The position numbers were made by a program, and so were the translations under genes. This document shows positions 54,437 to 64,000 of a stretch of 64,000 nucleotides of DNA, piece by piece (the stretch's first letter is position 1; each line of letters begins with the position of its first letter). Under the pieces are notes generated by a model. It made no database searches, was not told the DNA's origin, and saw only the letters and a program-made list of their open reading frames with translations. This DNA comes from Salvator merianae (Eukaryota; Chordata; Lepidosauria; Squamata; Teiidae), in NCBI GenBank assembly GCA_003586115.2, contig QVOM02000103.1, positions 10,249,946 to 10,313,945 of the forward strand, given 5' to 3'.

Positions 54437-55565
54437 ACCTGAATTTGTTGTTCACTGGAGTTCTATACTCTTGCAAGAGGCCTCCTCATCAGTCTCTTAT
54501 ACAACCTTTGTCAGTTCAGCCCTGGCACTAAATATGGCTAAATATCTTCACATGGAATGTAGAAACCAGCTTGAGCAATTTGCTGTTGGCATCTTTTGGA
54601 GTCTATTTCAGTATGAAACGTTTTTTCCTTGGTTTAGTAATATGTTTTTAGGGGGAAACCTTCATGCCACAGCAGGTAGCCTACATTTTATTGGGCCAGC
54701 TCCCTGGTAGCAGCATGTTGTTTTTTTTATGCTTGAAATGGTTTTTCCTTAGAAGGGAAAATAAACAAAGTGACTGATAGAAAATAATGACATACATACA
54801 AAGAATACTAGAAATGTCAAAGTACTGGAAATGTGTTGATTGAACTTTTTTCAAGAAACTTGAATCCTAAATATACTGTACAAAGAAGAAAAGCAAACAT
54901 TGTTAGCCTGTTCTTCAGTGTAGCTGAAATTACAATCTAATCCTGTTTCTAACAACAGAGGAAGAAAAGCAGGCTGTACTTAGTGAAGTGGCATGCATTC
55001 CTTCAAATGCCTATTCAGACACTGAGTAGTAGCTGTACTGAGAGTTCCATAAGGCTTAGCCCCTAGGGTAAATGGATACAGGAATGCAGTATAATCGTCT
55101 GAAGGTAACAATAAAAAAGAGGCCTCAACAAGTTCCCAAAAGATAGCAGATTACCGTTGTGTCATTTATACTGGTTTTCAGAAAATTCTACCTGCACAAC
55201 CTGCATTCACAGCTAAGATACAATTGTTTATAATGCTAAGTACAAATTCCAGGTGATTGTGAAATGCTAGCTATGTACAAAATCCAACCTTGTTTCTCCA
55301 TGTCCAGAGCATGTTAGTACTCTCTCCCATCCTACTTGCATTCATGCCATCAGAGTGGGCCAGTAAATGACATGAAATTAGCAGGATTGCACATATACTC
55401 TCCATTAAAAGGTTGCTTTATAATACAGACTGGAAGAATTGATCCGGAAAAACGCCTCCCAAATAGCAACTTCACATGTTTTACACTATCCTCCTCGAAC
55501 AGTTATTTCTATGTGAACCTGCTTGGTGGGTCCAGTCTAGAACCATTCTGGGATATAGAAGATTA
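54437..55565. other. No gene seen
   Basis: AT-rich DNA. The plus frame 54357-54710 is opened by the microsatellite and carries no known motif. Confidence 0.4.
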
Positions 55566-55567
55566 TA

Positions 55568-55693
55568 GCTGCATCCAGAGATCACCTACTTGTTCCGCCA
55601 TATTTGGATATTCTGGAATAAAGCAAGGGTATCCATGCTTTATTCCAGAATATCCAAATATAGTGGAATAAGTAAGCAACGCCTAGATGCAGC
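55568..55693. mobile_element. Family-G palindromic MITE (126 bp)
   Basis: The arms 'gctgcatccagag...ccatatttggatattctggaataaagca' and 'tgctttattccagaatatccaaatatagtgg...ctagatgcagc' are near-perfect inverse complements around a short centre. It is the same family as 36322-36451. Confidence 0.85.
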
Positions 55694-55764
55694 CCTGGAT
55701 AAACTTCTGTATTTGTTGTGTTGTTAGGTAGCATTGCATCAGGATTGACTGATGATTCCATAGG

Positions 55765-55868
55765 TACCTCCATCACTGCCCTCTTCCAGGGAGATACTGG
55801 GGATCAAACTTGTGACCCTCTCCTTTCCAGGAAGCAGCTTTACCACTGAGCTAGCACCACTTCCAAAT
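55765..55868 (-). mobile_element. tRNA-derived SINE fragment
   Basis: On the minus strand an A-box region TGGTGCTAGCTCAGTGGTA (55841-55859) is followed by a B box CAAGTTTGATCCCC (55799-55812) and 'agtatctccctgg'. Only the tRNA-like head is present. Confidence 0.75.
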
Positions 55869-57105
55869 TGATTAGTACTACACATTCAAGAGTGCTGGGC
55901 TCTCTTCTTGAGAGCAGACTTTTGACAATATATGGTACTAGTTCACCCCACCCTTCTCTCTTCCTCTCTCTCTCTTTTCCTTTTTTGCTAAGGAGGAAAG
56001 AAATTGTGACAGAGCAATAGGCCTCTGAATAGAAGCCACCAGAAGCCTCTTGTCTGTTTTGCTGCAGGTACACTGTGAAACTAGTCAGAAGAATATTTTA
56101 AGAAATGCTCCCAGAATAGATTAAAGTTTCCTTCCTTTCAGCTTGTCTGGTTATATCACCTCCAATACACATACTGCTTCCTGAGAAGGAAACTGGGATC
56201 TTCAGTCACCAATCAGCAGCAAGGATATTGGTGCAGGTGCAGGAGGAAAGAAAAAAATCTGCAAATGAGGAGCAGAGAGGAACTTCAGAGCCACCGATAT
56301 CGCTGTTCACAGCTCACCAAGAACAGCATATGACCCTGCCGTGGTCTCTGAGTTGCCAGTCTTCAGATTACTTTAAGTAGAGCATTTCTGGGACAGTAAT
56401 TTCAATTTTGTTTTTAAAAACAATCTCCTCCTCCTCCTCCTCCTCCTCCTCCTCTTCCTTCTTCTTTTTTAATCCAAACTGAATTAAGCAGCCAGGGAAA
56501 TGTAATGTCATGGAGTATTATCTGCAATTAATCTACTTAGTTTTCACATAACTGGTGATGTACATGCCATCAAATGAGGAATCTTTAGATTAATGAATGC
56601 CATAATAATATACTGACTGACAGGAAAATAAGTTGGCAATATGATGCCAAATATCAAGAATTTCAACATAACAACTATCGACCCCAGGCATTGGAATCTC
56701 ACGAATAGCAAGGATTGCCAGAAATTATTTCTTGCTAAATTTGGATAGTTGACAAGAACCCACCCTAGTACAATCAAACCACAAGAGTTTAGATTCTTCA
56801 AATAGCCCCTCCCTCCCTGGGGCCAGTTTGGCACCCAGAAACTGACACACCTTTAACATTGTCTATTGCTTGTTTACTGCCCTTCTTTGCATATCCTTGG
56901 AACTATCACAGAAAGAAACCTGTCAACCGCATTCCAGGGTCTTTCCCTCCTATGGAAATGCAGAGTCAATCAGGCATGAGGAGGACATAGAAGGCTGGCA
57001 GTAAAAGTTTGAATCTGAAGGCAGAGCTGAAGCCTTAGCTAAGGCCTGTCAGCTAAGAAAATCGGATGTTGTTTTGCATCTCTTTGTTTCCCAATTGTAC
57101 GTGCA
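55869..57105. other. No gene identified
   Basis: Mixed DNA with the CTC microsatellite at 56425 and short unsupported frames, such as 56544-56834 minus. Confidence 0.4.
56425..56454. repeat. (CTC)n microsatellite
   Basis: About ten pure CTC/TCC units continue into a pyrimidine-rich stretch to about 56468. Confidence 0.9.
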
Positions 57106-57109
57106 TTTA

Positions 57110-57182
57110 GCTGCATTTAGCTGATGCAGGACTGAAAGTGCTCTTGGCTGGATCCAGCAGAGCTTTTCTTATGCTCCTGTCA
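57110..57182 (+). mobile_element. CR1 LINE 3' tail fragment, weak
   Basis: 'ggctggatccagcagagcttttcttatgctcctg' resembles the last block of the CR1 tail. The rest is too diverged to read. Confidence 0.5.
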
Positions 57183-58024
57183 TGTTATCAGCCAAGCTTG
57201 GAGAAGAGATACAAACCTCCCTCAGCTATGCCTTATGTGTTATGGGGAGGGTCGAGGAGACAGTATTGGTGGGGATGAGCAGCAGGGGGTCTGTTCAGCA
57301 TACCCTCCAGCCTGCGGGGACCACAAAAGGTACTGTCTGTTTAACAGTTCCTGCCTCCCCAAGAATAGGTAACTTCAGGTGACTGACAGCTTGCTCCAGG
57401 GGAAGAGAGGCAGTGATAGTGGTCATGGAAGGTCCAACTCTGCACAGTGAACACAGTTGTCATCCACAAGGCTTCTTCACCTGTTTGCCACAAGAAGCGG
57501 CACCTTCTCCAGTCAGATCTCTTTCCTCTGTGCAGGAAGTGCCATTTGCCTGACATTCCCTGTCCTTAAGAAGAAAGGAAATATTAGGAGGGAATGTTGC
57601 TTGGCCAACAGATGCATTCCCACCAATCACCTAAAGAGATAAAGTGATGATGGTGGGTTAGGCATTCCACAGCCAGGAGCAATCACCAAGAAGTCCCTGT
57701 CATGTGCCACTGTCTGCTGAGCCACCACTGTTGGTGGCACTGATGGCACCTCCCTATTCCAGTAAATTTTAACACCTGGGAGGTGTTAAATGTTAACACC
57801 TCTATGGGAGGAAGCAATCATTTAAATAGCTGGGGCCTAAACAGTTTGGCCTTTATATAGCAGTGTGAATGTCTTGACTTGCCCAACAGTGCAGATCTCC
57901 TAGCTGTAAAAACTTATTTGCAGACATTCAAGACATTACAACATCATTATTATTCACAAAGTAAATAAACAAAACAACCTAAACTCAGATACTGAATAAA
58001 AAGGAAAAAAAGGAAAAAGTACAA
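57183..58024. other. No gene seen
   Basis: Contains a small inverted repeat around 57767-57803 ('taacacctgggaggtgttaaatgttaacacctc'). No coding or named repeat was recognised. Confidence 0.4.
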
Positions 58025-58025
58025 T

Positions 58026-58455
58026 GGCTGGCTTCAGACACTGACCAAATATAGCACCAACAGGCAATACTCTGGAGAAAAGCCCCTCTGGGTTGATCCT
58101 CTGTTGACTAGACAGCACTGGGGACTGCACTGTATGTGCACTTTTTGGTGATGCCCGATTCTGGGTATTTGCATTGGTGAAATACATGGAAGTGCACAAC
58201 GCTAGCACCGCACATGCGCAGGCCACTTTTCCTGCTCCACGTGCATGTGCAGTGGCCGGGACTACAGTGGTGGCTCCATCTGCGAAGTGATAGTGCTATT
58301 TCAGGAAAAGCTGCCATCAGAGTCGGGTTTCTCCAAAAACTGGGATCCCATGTCTTAGGGGGGATATAGCATAGCTATGGTGGGGTTGCCACAGATTCGT
58401 ATGGCAGTCCCACCATAGGGGTGCCACAATGGTGCTATATTTCCTCCGTCTGGAT
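58026..58455 (-). mobile_element. Family-C TIR element
   Basis: The ends are 'atggctggcttcagacactg' on the left and 'cctccgtctggatgcatcc' on the right. It shares, inverted, 'gggtttctccaaaaactgggat', 'gctgccatc' and 'cattggtgaaatacatggaagtgcaca' with the copies at 36534 and 44178. It is non-coding. Confidence 0.6.
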
Positions 58456-59199
58456 GCATCCTATAAGAAACATCAACCATACAATAAGGAACTATATGAT
58501 TCTGTTCTTTACATATTTCTCTTCCCACCAACATTTCCTTTCTTATTAAGTGAGTGGCTGTTCCTCCTCACGGACACTTTTACAAGCCAAGAAGATGTTT
58601 AGATGGCAATGCAGGTGTCTTCAGAGTTTCCAGATCAAAAATAAGTGGTTTCTGTGTTTGAAAAATGTCTGTTTTCTGTTACTTGCTTCCATTTTGTTTC
58701 TTTTTAAAAATTCATTTGCCACTACGGCCATAGTTTCTTATACCATTTTATTGTTCTCAGTTCCTTTGCTGTCTATCAATCATCTGTAATAGTTGTGCTG
58801 CTACAATTATATCTGAGTAAATCTTTGTTTTTAATTATAAGTTTTGTAGATGGGGAAAAAACCCAGCAGAACAGTTTAGCTTCAAATTTAACTTCTTCCT
58901 GGATGACAGCTTTTACTTCTCCTTCCAGAGTTGCCCCAAATTTCTTAACAGACAGGCCTTCTGTCTGAAGGCAGCCTTGTTGTTGAATTCTGCACTAGTT
59001 ACAGGTTCCTACAACCACTTCTTGATTTTAAACTTTTGTGTTTACGTTTATAGATACTGGATATGAACGTCCTAAAATGGTTGTGTTTTTAAAAACTTTA
59101 AATTGTAATGCTGATTTTTGGGTCTATTTGACTGTAATAATAAATTTGATTTAGGTTGACAGTCTCCTATGAAGAACACTGCTGTCGTTAGGACTGGAG
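58456..59199. other. No gene seen; AT-rich
   Basis: AT-rich DNA. No recognised element. Confidence 0.45.
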
Positions 59200-59612
59200 G
59201 CCTACAGAGCATGGATCATTGTGGTAAAGCCATTGTGCAACTAATGGAGTAGCTGAAGATGGGGAAAATGCCTCTAGCCATGATCACCACCCCCTGAGTC
59301 TCAAGTGAACTCAGAATACAACCAGAGTAAATATTTGTCCCTTGTAGAGAAGTGAGCAGGTTGCTTTTCAACTTCACAGACTCATGATCCCTTGTCTGGA
59401 TCCAGTTTTAATTTATTGGTCTGGATCCAGTTTTAATTTATTGGTCTGCATCCAAAGTGCTTTTCCTGATTCACATGGACTGGAGAGATAAGGTTGGGTG
59501 TTGTTAGTGTTATCGATGGCACCAGATCTCTTGACGAAGTTCCCAATAGCTTCATGTATATATAAAAAGCCCAAGGGACACAACTCAACTCTGTGGGAAT
59601 TCCCAGGAAGCT
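59200..59612 (-). mobile_element. L2-like LINE, RT fragment
   Basis: The minus strand near 59500-59600 reads 'CPLGFLYIYMKLLGTSSRDL' in degenerate form, the L2 RT block 'LSP.LFNIYMKPLGE.IR.'. 'ggatccagttttaatttattggtctgcatcca' (59423 on) is the same block as 14888-14925 in the other L2 copy. No catalytic residues survive. Confidence 0.65.
59395..59444. repeat. 25-bp tandem duplication
   Basis: TCTGGATCCAGTTTTAATTT (plus ATTGG) occurs twice in direct succession with no mismatch (59395-59419 and 59420-59444). It lies inside the L2 fragment, so the duplication came after that insertion. Confidence 0.9.
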
Positions 59613-59647
59613 GAGTAAAAATCCCCCATGAATTCTTTATGATTCAT

Positions 59648-60211
59648 GGCCATGGTCACAACTCATATTTTTTAAGGAGCAGGTCACCTGGAGTCCTCAG
59701 AAACCAGACACCAAATTGCTTTCCTGGATTTTCCAAGGACTTTCCTGTCTGGAATGGGATTATCCTAAATTTTGAAATGGACCCAGCCAGGAAAAAGCCT
59801 TAAAAACCCCTGCCCCTCTGCCCAATGCCTCCCATCACCACAGCTGCCTCCTGCCACCCCGTGATGCCCCCCAACATTGCCGCTGCCTCCTGCCACCGAT
59901 GCTGCCCCGCCAAGAACCACCACCACCGCTGCCTCTCACCGCCCCCTACTGTCTCCCAATGCCTCTCCAATACCACTGCCCCCGATGCCCACAATGCCAT
60001 TGCTGCTTCCCACCATTGCTGCTGTCCCTCCTGAACCCCCCACTATGGCCTCCTCTTGCTACCCACTGCTGTCCCCCAATGGCTCCCCAATACTGCCACC
60101 ACTGCACACACCACCTTTTGAATGACAGCAGCAGTGGAGGAAGCCCAAAACAATTTCAGTCTCCTGTCTTTTCCAGGGACAGACTAAAACCTCAAAGTGT
60201 GACTGCAGCCC
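59648..60211 (+). mobile_element. Family-D GC-rich TIR element
   Basis: The left end 'ggccatggtcacaactcatattttt' and the right end 'aaaacctcaaagtgtgactgcagcc' are imperfect inverted repeats. The landmarks 'cctcagaaaccagacaccaaatt' and 'gggattatcctaaattt' match the copies at 26066 and 60738. The C-rich interior opens long frames that are not genes. Confidence 0.65.
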
Positions 60212-60735
60212 TGGAGACAGGAGCAGAACCACCACAGGCCCATCCCTCCAGCTCCCAATTTCCAAAGTTGTTCTTGCCTGGCTACCTGCCTTCCAGGATT
60301 ACAACACTGTAACTTGCAAGCACAGAGGTAACATGGAGCTTTTAGAAATAAAGTGCTAGCAAGCATTTCTTGCCAGTGCTAGATGGTGCTAATAAGGGGG
60401 CATTACACAGCATGCTTCATCTTGGCTACCTTCAAACATGGCACCCATTTCAACAACCATGTATCACCAACAAGACGCACTGGCCAGTGCTTTCCTTCTG
60501 CAAGGTCCACATTGCTTCCAGTTTTGCTAAGCTCAGTTCACCATCAATCCAAACCATATAAGTTTGGCACCATGCCGATCCTTCTCTGTAGAAGATACCA
60601 TAGCCTGCGGTATCAAAAGCCATCAAGAAAAACTAAGAAAGTTGCACTCCCCCTGTACCATTCTCAAACATCTGACTCAGTAAGCAATGTTTGGGACATA
60701 GCCAGGCCTTAAGCTAATTTTATTGCTTTGGATGA
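60212..60735. other. No gene identified
   Basis: A 109-codon plus frame at 60383-60712 is open but shows no known motif. No repeat was recognised. Confidence 0.35.
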
Positions 60736-60737
60736 AA

Positions 60738-61753
60738 AGGACCAGTGAGGTAGTTTAGTCCGTCCCTGGGACGGACGGGGTGGGAGGCCGTTTTGGGCCT
60801 CTTTCAGCCTGGTCACACCAGGCGCCACCGCCGCTGCCATCCTCACCCTCCCAAGCATAGGTAAGTTGGGGGAGGGGGGCAGGGTGGTGGCGGGAGGTGG
60901 GGGAGGGAGGGCGGGGGGCTGGTGGGGGTGGATGGGGGAAGCAGTTGCAGCTGTGATTGTGGTTGCAGCTGCTTCCTGCCCCCCCCTTAAGAAGGCAGCT
61001 GACAGGGGGTGATGGCAGAGCTTCAGAGGGGTAGCCAGAAGTGGCGGAGGTATGGTGGGAGCCTGCCACCCGCTCCAGACACCCCCCCGCCATTTCCTGA
61101 TAGCCCTCTGAAGCTCCCCCATCCCCCACTGTCAGCTGCTGCTGCAATCATGACTGCAACTGCTTCCTGCTCTCCCCCACATAGACAGAATTGAATTTCG
61201 GGGGGTGGAGGGGAGCCAGTGGCGTAGGAAGCAGGGGGCAGGGGGAGGCGGGTCACCCTGGGCGGCACATTGTGCAGGGCAGCCCATGCAGCCAGGTCCT
61301 TTCCTGCCCGCCTGGCACACTGGAGAGTGAGCGCAAGCGCGAAGGAGAGCGCAGCATGGCGCGGCGCCACACCCGCCTGCCCGCCGGTCGTTGGGGCGTT
61401 GGTGGGGGGAAGGAGGCTGCAAGGCAGGGCGCCGTCGCTCGCGCTCCTCTGCAGCCTCTTCGTCCGGGCGGCAAAACATTTAGCTACGCCACTGGGGGGA
61501 GCGGGAAGTGGGAGGGGGGCTTGGGGGGTGGCAGGAGGCAGCCACAGCCTCTGGGAGGACCACATGAGGTGGCCTGGCTGGGTCCGTTTCTTACTGAAAT
61601 GGATTCAGAGTTGGGATTATCCGAATTTAGGATAATCCCTTTTCAGCCAGGAAACTCCTCAGAAAAACCAGAAATGCAATTTAGTGTCTGGTTTCCGAGG
61701 AGTGAAACAGTCCTCCCTGCCCAGAAAACATGAGGTGTGACCATGGCCTTTGT
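60738..61753 (-). mobile_element. Family-D GC-rich element with nested hAT
   Basis: The right end 'aaacatgaggtgtgaccatggcc' is the inverted family-D terminus. Inverted landmarks 'aggataatccc' (61630) and 'gtctggtttccgagg' (61686) follow. The left end near 60738 is degenerate. The interior is G-rich and opens 130- to 180-codon frames on both strands (60709-61147, 61023-61565, 61191-61733). A hAT-like element occupies 61217-61494. Confidence 0.6.
61217..61494 (+). mobile_element. hAT-like element nested in family D (278 bp)
   Basis: The left end is CAGTGGCGTAGGAAGCAGGG and the right end is AGCTACGCCACTG. Both match the termini of the element at 50723-51261, as do 'ctgggcggcacattgt' near the left and 'gggcggcaaaacatt' near the right. 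Flanking 8-bp sites are AGGGGAGC (61209-61216) and GGGGGAGC (61495-61502), differing at one position. The interior is CpG-dense but lacks the 33-bp repeat array. Confidence 0.8.
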
Positions 61754-63429
61754 GTTTGGAGGCCAAAGCAGCCCCCACACCTGCCATCTCCACCACCGCT
61801 TCTAAAGGTCTTGTGTCAAAGGCATCAAGCAGAGCTAGTCCTGCTCTTTAGGGTAATTCCTGAAAGCAAGTTGTGAAATATGGAATTATTTTTCTATTTA
61901 TCTTTTGCAATTATATATACTTTACCTTTCAGGGTCCAAATGTTTCCACACTAGCTTGCAAGCTACCTTAAAATGCATTAATAAAATTGCAATTAATAAT
62001 GCGTATCACAAGCTATCTGAATATTTCCCACAAGACAGATGGCAGTTCATCTGGAATGAATTTTACTTTATTGCCTAAGACCTTGGAATTTTTCTTGCAG
62101 GGCAAGTGGTGATAGATGGCCTTTGGGCAAAGAGGACATTACTTATATGTATAAGCCTGGCAGGCATATAGAAAAAGTTATCTATCAGTTCTTCTTTCAT
62201 CTATTCTATCCTGTTTTTCCTGGTTTCTATCCAACTACATCTACTGATTCTTATCACCAATTGGGCATGGTTTTTTTTTCCCAAGTTATTTATGCATGAA
62301 AGCTGTTTTGCACAGAATCCAGGGGTATTTTACGTTCTTCACAACCCCTATATAATATCTGGCTGCATTGGCAAAGTATGCAAAGAACTCCAGTTTTCCT
62401 ATCAGTTTCTTAGAGATTCTGTTATTTTTCTAAAGCCTCTTGTTGGCTAGCAAAATTTTAAAGGCCTTTTTTCCGCTTCACTCTGCAAAAGATGGAATGT
62501 ATCTCATCATGTGTATGTATGCCTGACTAATGAGGTCAACAGACAGCACAAGCATAGCCATTTTACCATCCTACCGTCTCTCACTAGGGAAGACAAGCAA
62601 GCAGACTTCTACATACGCACAGTCATGTGAGCATGTGCCTTGCTCATTAAAACTCCTCAAAAAAGGGACTCAGGCTATGACCAGACACAATGAAAAAGCA
62701 TCTCTGAGGCAGCTCAAAGATGGCTTTGAGGTGGGATTGTTCACACACCAGTCTGCCCCTCCCCTTTCTCATGACCATTCTATACTAGAAAAGGTGGATT
62801 AGAGAAGACTTGGGAACACGAGGGCCACACACTGTCTCTATGAGGAGCCTCCAAATCACCCCCTTTTGTTATGTCTGAACACAACCTCAGTATTGGGAGA
62901 GGGCTTGATTTATACACAGGTGGATACAGAAATGGCATGCAATAGCAAAAGAAACAAAGGGAGCATTAACGCATATGGCAGGAGATGCCCTGAAGAAGCC
63001 CCAGACACATAGCTACCAAATGCCTGGGGTGCCTGGCAGCCTACAGAGCTCTGAGGGCACCAGCCACTCTCTGGCACTCCTGTTGCCACACAGGGACATT
63101 GAGCACAACTTACTGTACCTGCTTTTTTGCAGCTGTTGCCCTGAAAAAGAGTTCTCAGCATCTAAGAGAGGGTGGAGCGAGGCACAGGGTGTGTGGATGG
63201 CATGTGCCCTGCCTCTGGTGCTTCTGCTTTGAAGTGCCTGATGCTGCCGAAATCTGGATGCTGCCCAAGAAACCAAGATAGTAGCGCTCTGCATAATTTA
63301 CAAGCCAAAGGAATGCTAACTTAACCCTTCCAGATTAAAAAAAGGCCCTGCCTGTTTAATGGTATGCATCTCCCCAAGAATTTCAGCTACCACACCCACA
63401 GTCTCTTTCATGCCAGAGCAAGTTGTCAC
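61754..63429. other. No gene identified
   Basis: About 1.7 kb of mixed DNA. Open frames near 62530-62802 (+), 62910-63161 (-) and 63013-63294 (-) have no known motif. No repeat was recognised. Confidence 0.35.
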
Positions 63430-63612
63430 TTAGCTGAGATCCATCCTGACACTTCCAGGATTTAGTTTCATTGGGTGACCCCTAGTTCTGGTGTTTTGGG
63501 AAGGGGAGAAAAATTTTCTTTTCCACTCTGTTCACATTGTGCGTGATTATCTATACCTCTCTTGTATCCCCTGTCACTTGCCTCCTTTCTAGACTAAAAA
63601 GCCCCAGCCACA
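63430..63612 (-). mobile_element. CR1 LINE ORF2 C-terminal fragment
   Basis: 'cattgggtgacccctagttctggtgttttgggaaggggag' and 'tctagactaaaaagccccag' are the reverse complement of the CR1 block that encodes '..LFSLEKRRLRGD.IEVYK...' further upstream in the element. It is degenerate and about 180 bp long. Confidence 0.65.
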
Positions 63613-63627
63613 GATGGAGAAGCTCTA

Positions 63628-63772
63628 TAGGCAGTAAAAACAAGACCCGGAGCTGACCGTGACTCAGATCATGAGCTGCTTGTTACAAAATTGAGACTTA
63701 CGTTGAAGAAATTGGGGAAAACCACAAGACCAACAAATATGACCTCAATAATAACCCTTATGAATATGGATT
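63628..63772 (+). mobile_element. BovB/RTE endonuclease fragment
   Basis: Codons from about 63636 read VKTRPGADRDSDHELLVTKL and then 'RLTLKKLGKTTRP'. In BovB this is the end of the apurinic endonuclease domain, and the catalytic SDH motif is intact here. The reading decays after Arg-Pro. It lies between CR1 fragments on either side. Confidence 0.85.
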
Positions 63773-63794
63773 GGCTTCCATGTATTACTATTTG

Positions 63795-63872
63795 CCACTC
63801 TGAGATCAGGCTGCTGGACTAGCCGGGCCGCTGGTCTGATCCCACAGGACATATCTTCTGTTCTTATGAAGC
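63795..63872 (+). mobile_element. CR1 LINE 3' tail fragment
   Basis: 'aggctgctggactagccgggccgctggtctgatcccacag' and a terminal 'cttctgttcttatg' form the CR1 tail. Confidence 0.75.
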
Positions 63873-63976
63873 AAAATGTGGAGAAAAGAAATGAGTGTGT
63901 CCTGTTATCCATAGCAGTCATCAGTGACAGCTAATCAGAGCAGACACTGTATTATTGTTATACCGTACTGTGGGAC

Positions 63977-64000
63977 CACTGGCGTAGCGAGGGGGGGGCG
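63977..64000 (+). mobile_element. Left end of another hAT-like element (cut by window)
   Basis: CACTGGCGTAGCGAGG, followed by a G run, is identical at its start to the left end of the element at 50723. The rest lies beyond the window. Confidence 0.75.

Noticed and set aside
54357..54710. 117-codon ORF beginning with Lys/Glu repeats
   Set aside because: Opened by the (GAAA)n microsatellite, and the remainder has no motif.
61023..61733. Two 180-codon ORFs on opposite strands
   Set aside because: They cross the nested hAT boundaries and consist of G/C-rich transposon sequence. Strand symmetry indicates compositional openness.
1..64000. A previously undescribed multigene system
   Set aside because: I looked for gene clusters on both strands and found only repeats and unexplained short ORFs. 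Nothing supports a cooperating set of genes here.

Overview
This window is non-coding nuclear DNA from a vertebrate, most likely a squamate reptile (lizard or snake). The repeats support this: BovB/RTE, L2-like, CR1 and L1 LINE remnants lie side by side with tRNA-derived SINEs of the squamate type, a Tc1-like transposon, hAT-like elements and several short terminal-inverted-repeat (TIR) families. I recognise no intact protein-coding gene, no exon I would stand behind and no cellular RNA gene. The open reading frames longer than 100 codons are transposon remnants, by-products of CpG-rich tandem repeats, or unexplained open stretches with no family signature.

Layout. 1-3.1 kb: a decayed CR1 LINE broken by other insertions. 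3.7-5.9 kb: an unusually open stretch, a SINE and then a CpG island (about 5.06-5.92 kb), the only plausible promoter seen. 6.7-7.6 kb: a BovB reverse-transcriptase remnant on the minus strand. 10.4-11.3 kb: a tandem repeat of about 145 bp broken by a hAT-like element and an L2 tail. 13.4-18.6 kb: TIR elements, L2, CR1 and Tc1 remnants. 20.9-27.9 kb: family-A TIR elements, two L1 insertions with visible target-site duplications, and CpG-rich pieces. 29.5-35 kb: two large minus-strand LINE remnants, one L1 and one possibly R4/Dong-like. 36-47 kb: many short TIR elements, tails and SINEs. 48.9-54.2 kb: a dense family-A/hAT/family-B cluster with a tandem duplication of about 1.02 kb. 55-64 kb: palindromic elements, L2, GC-rich family-D elements (one with a nested hAT) and CR1/BovB fragments. 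The window ends inside another hAT-like terminus.

The family letters A to G are my own labels for groups of copies that I could align by eye inside this window. They are not database names. No system of cooperating genes is present. The interest lies in nested insertions that can be put in relative order, a CpG-dense hAT family that may carry portable CpG islands, a tandemly duplicated TIR element, and a near-perfect hairpin inside a LINE. All boundaries without a stated target-site duplication are approximate.
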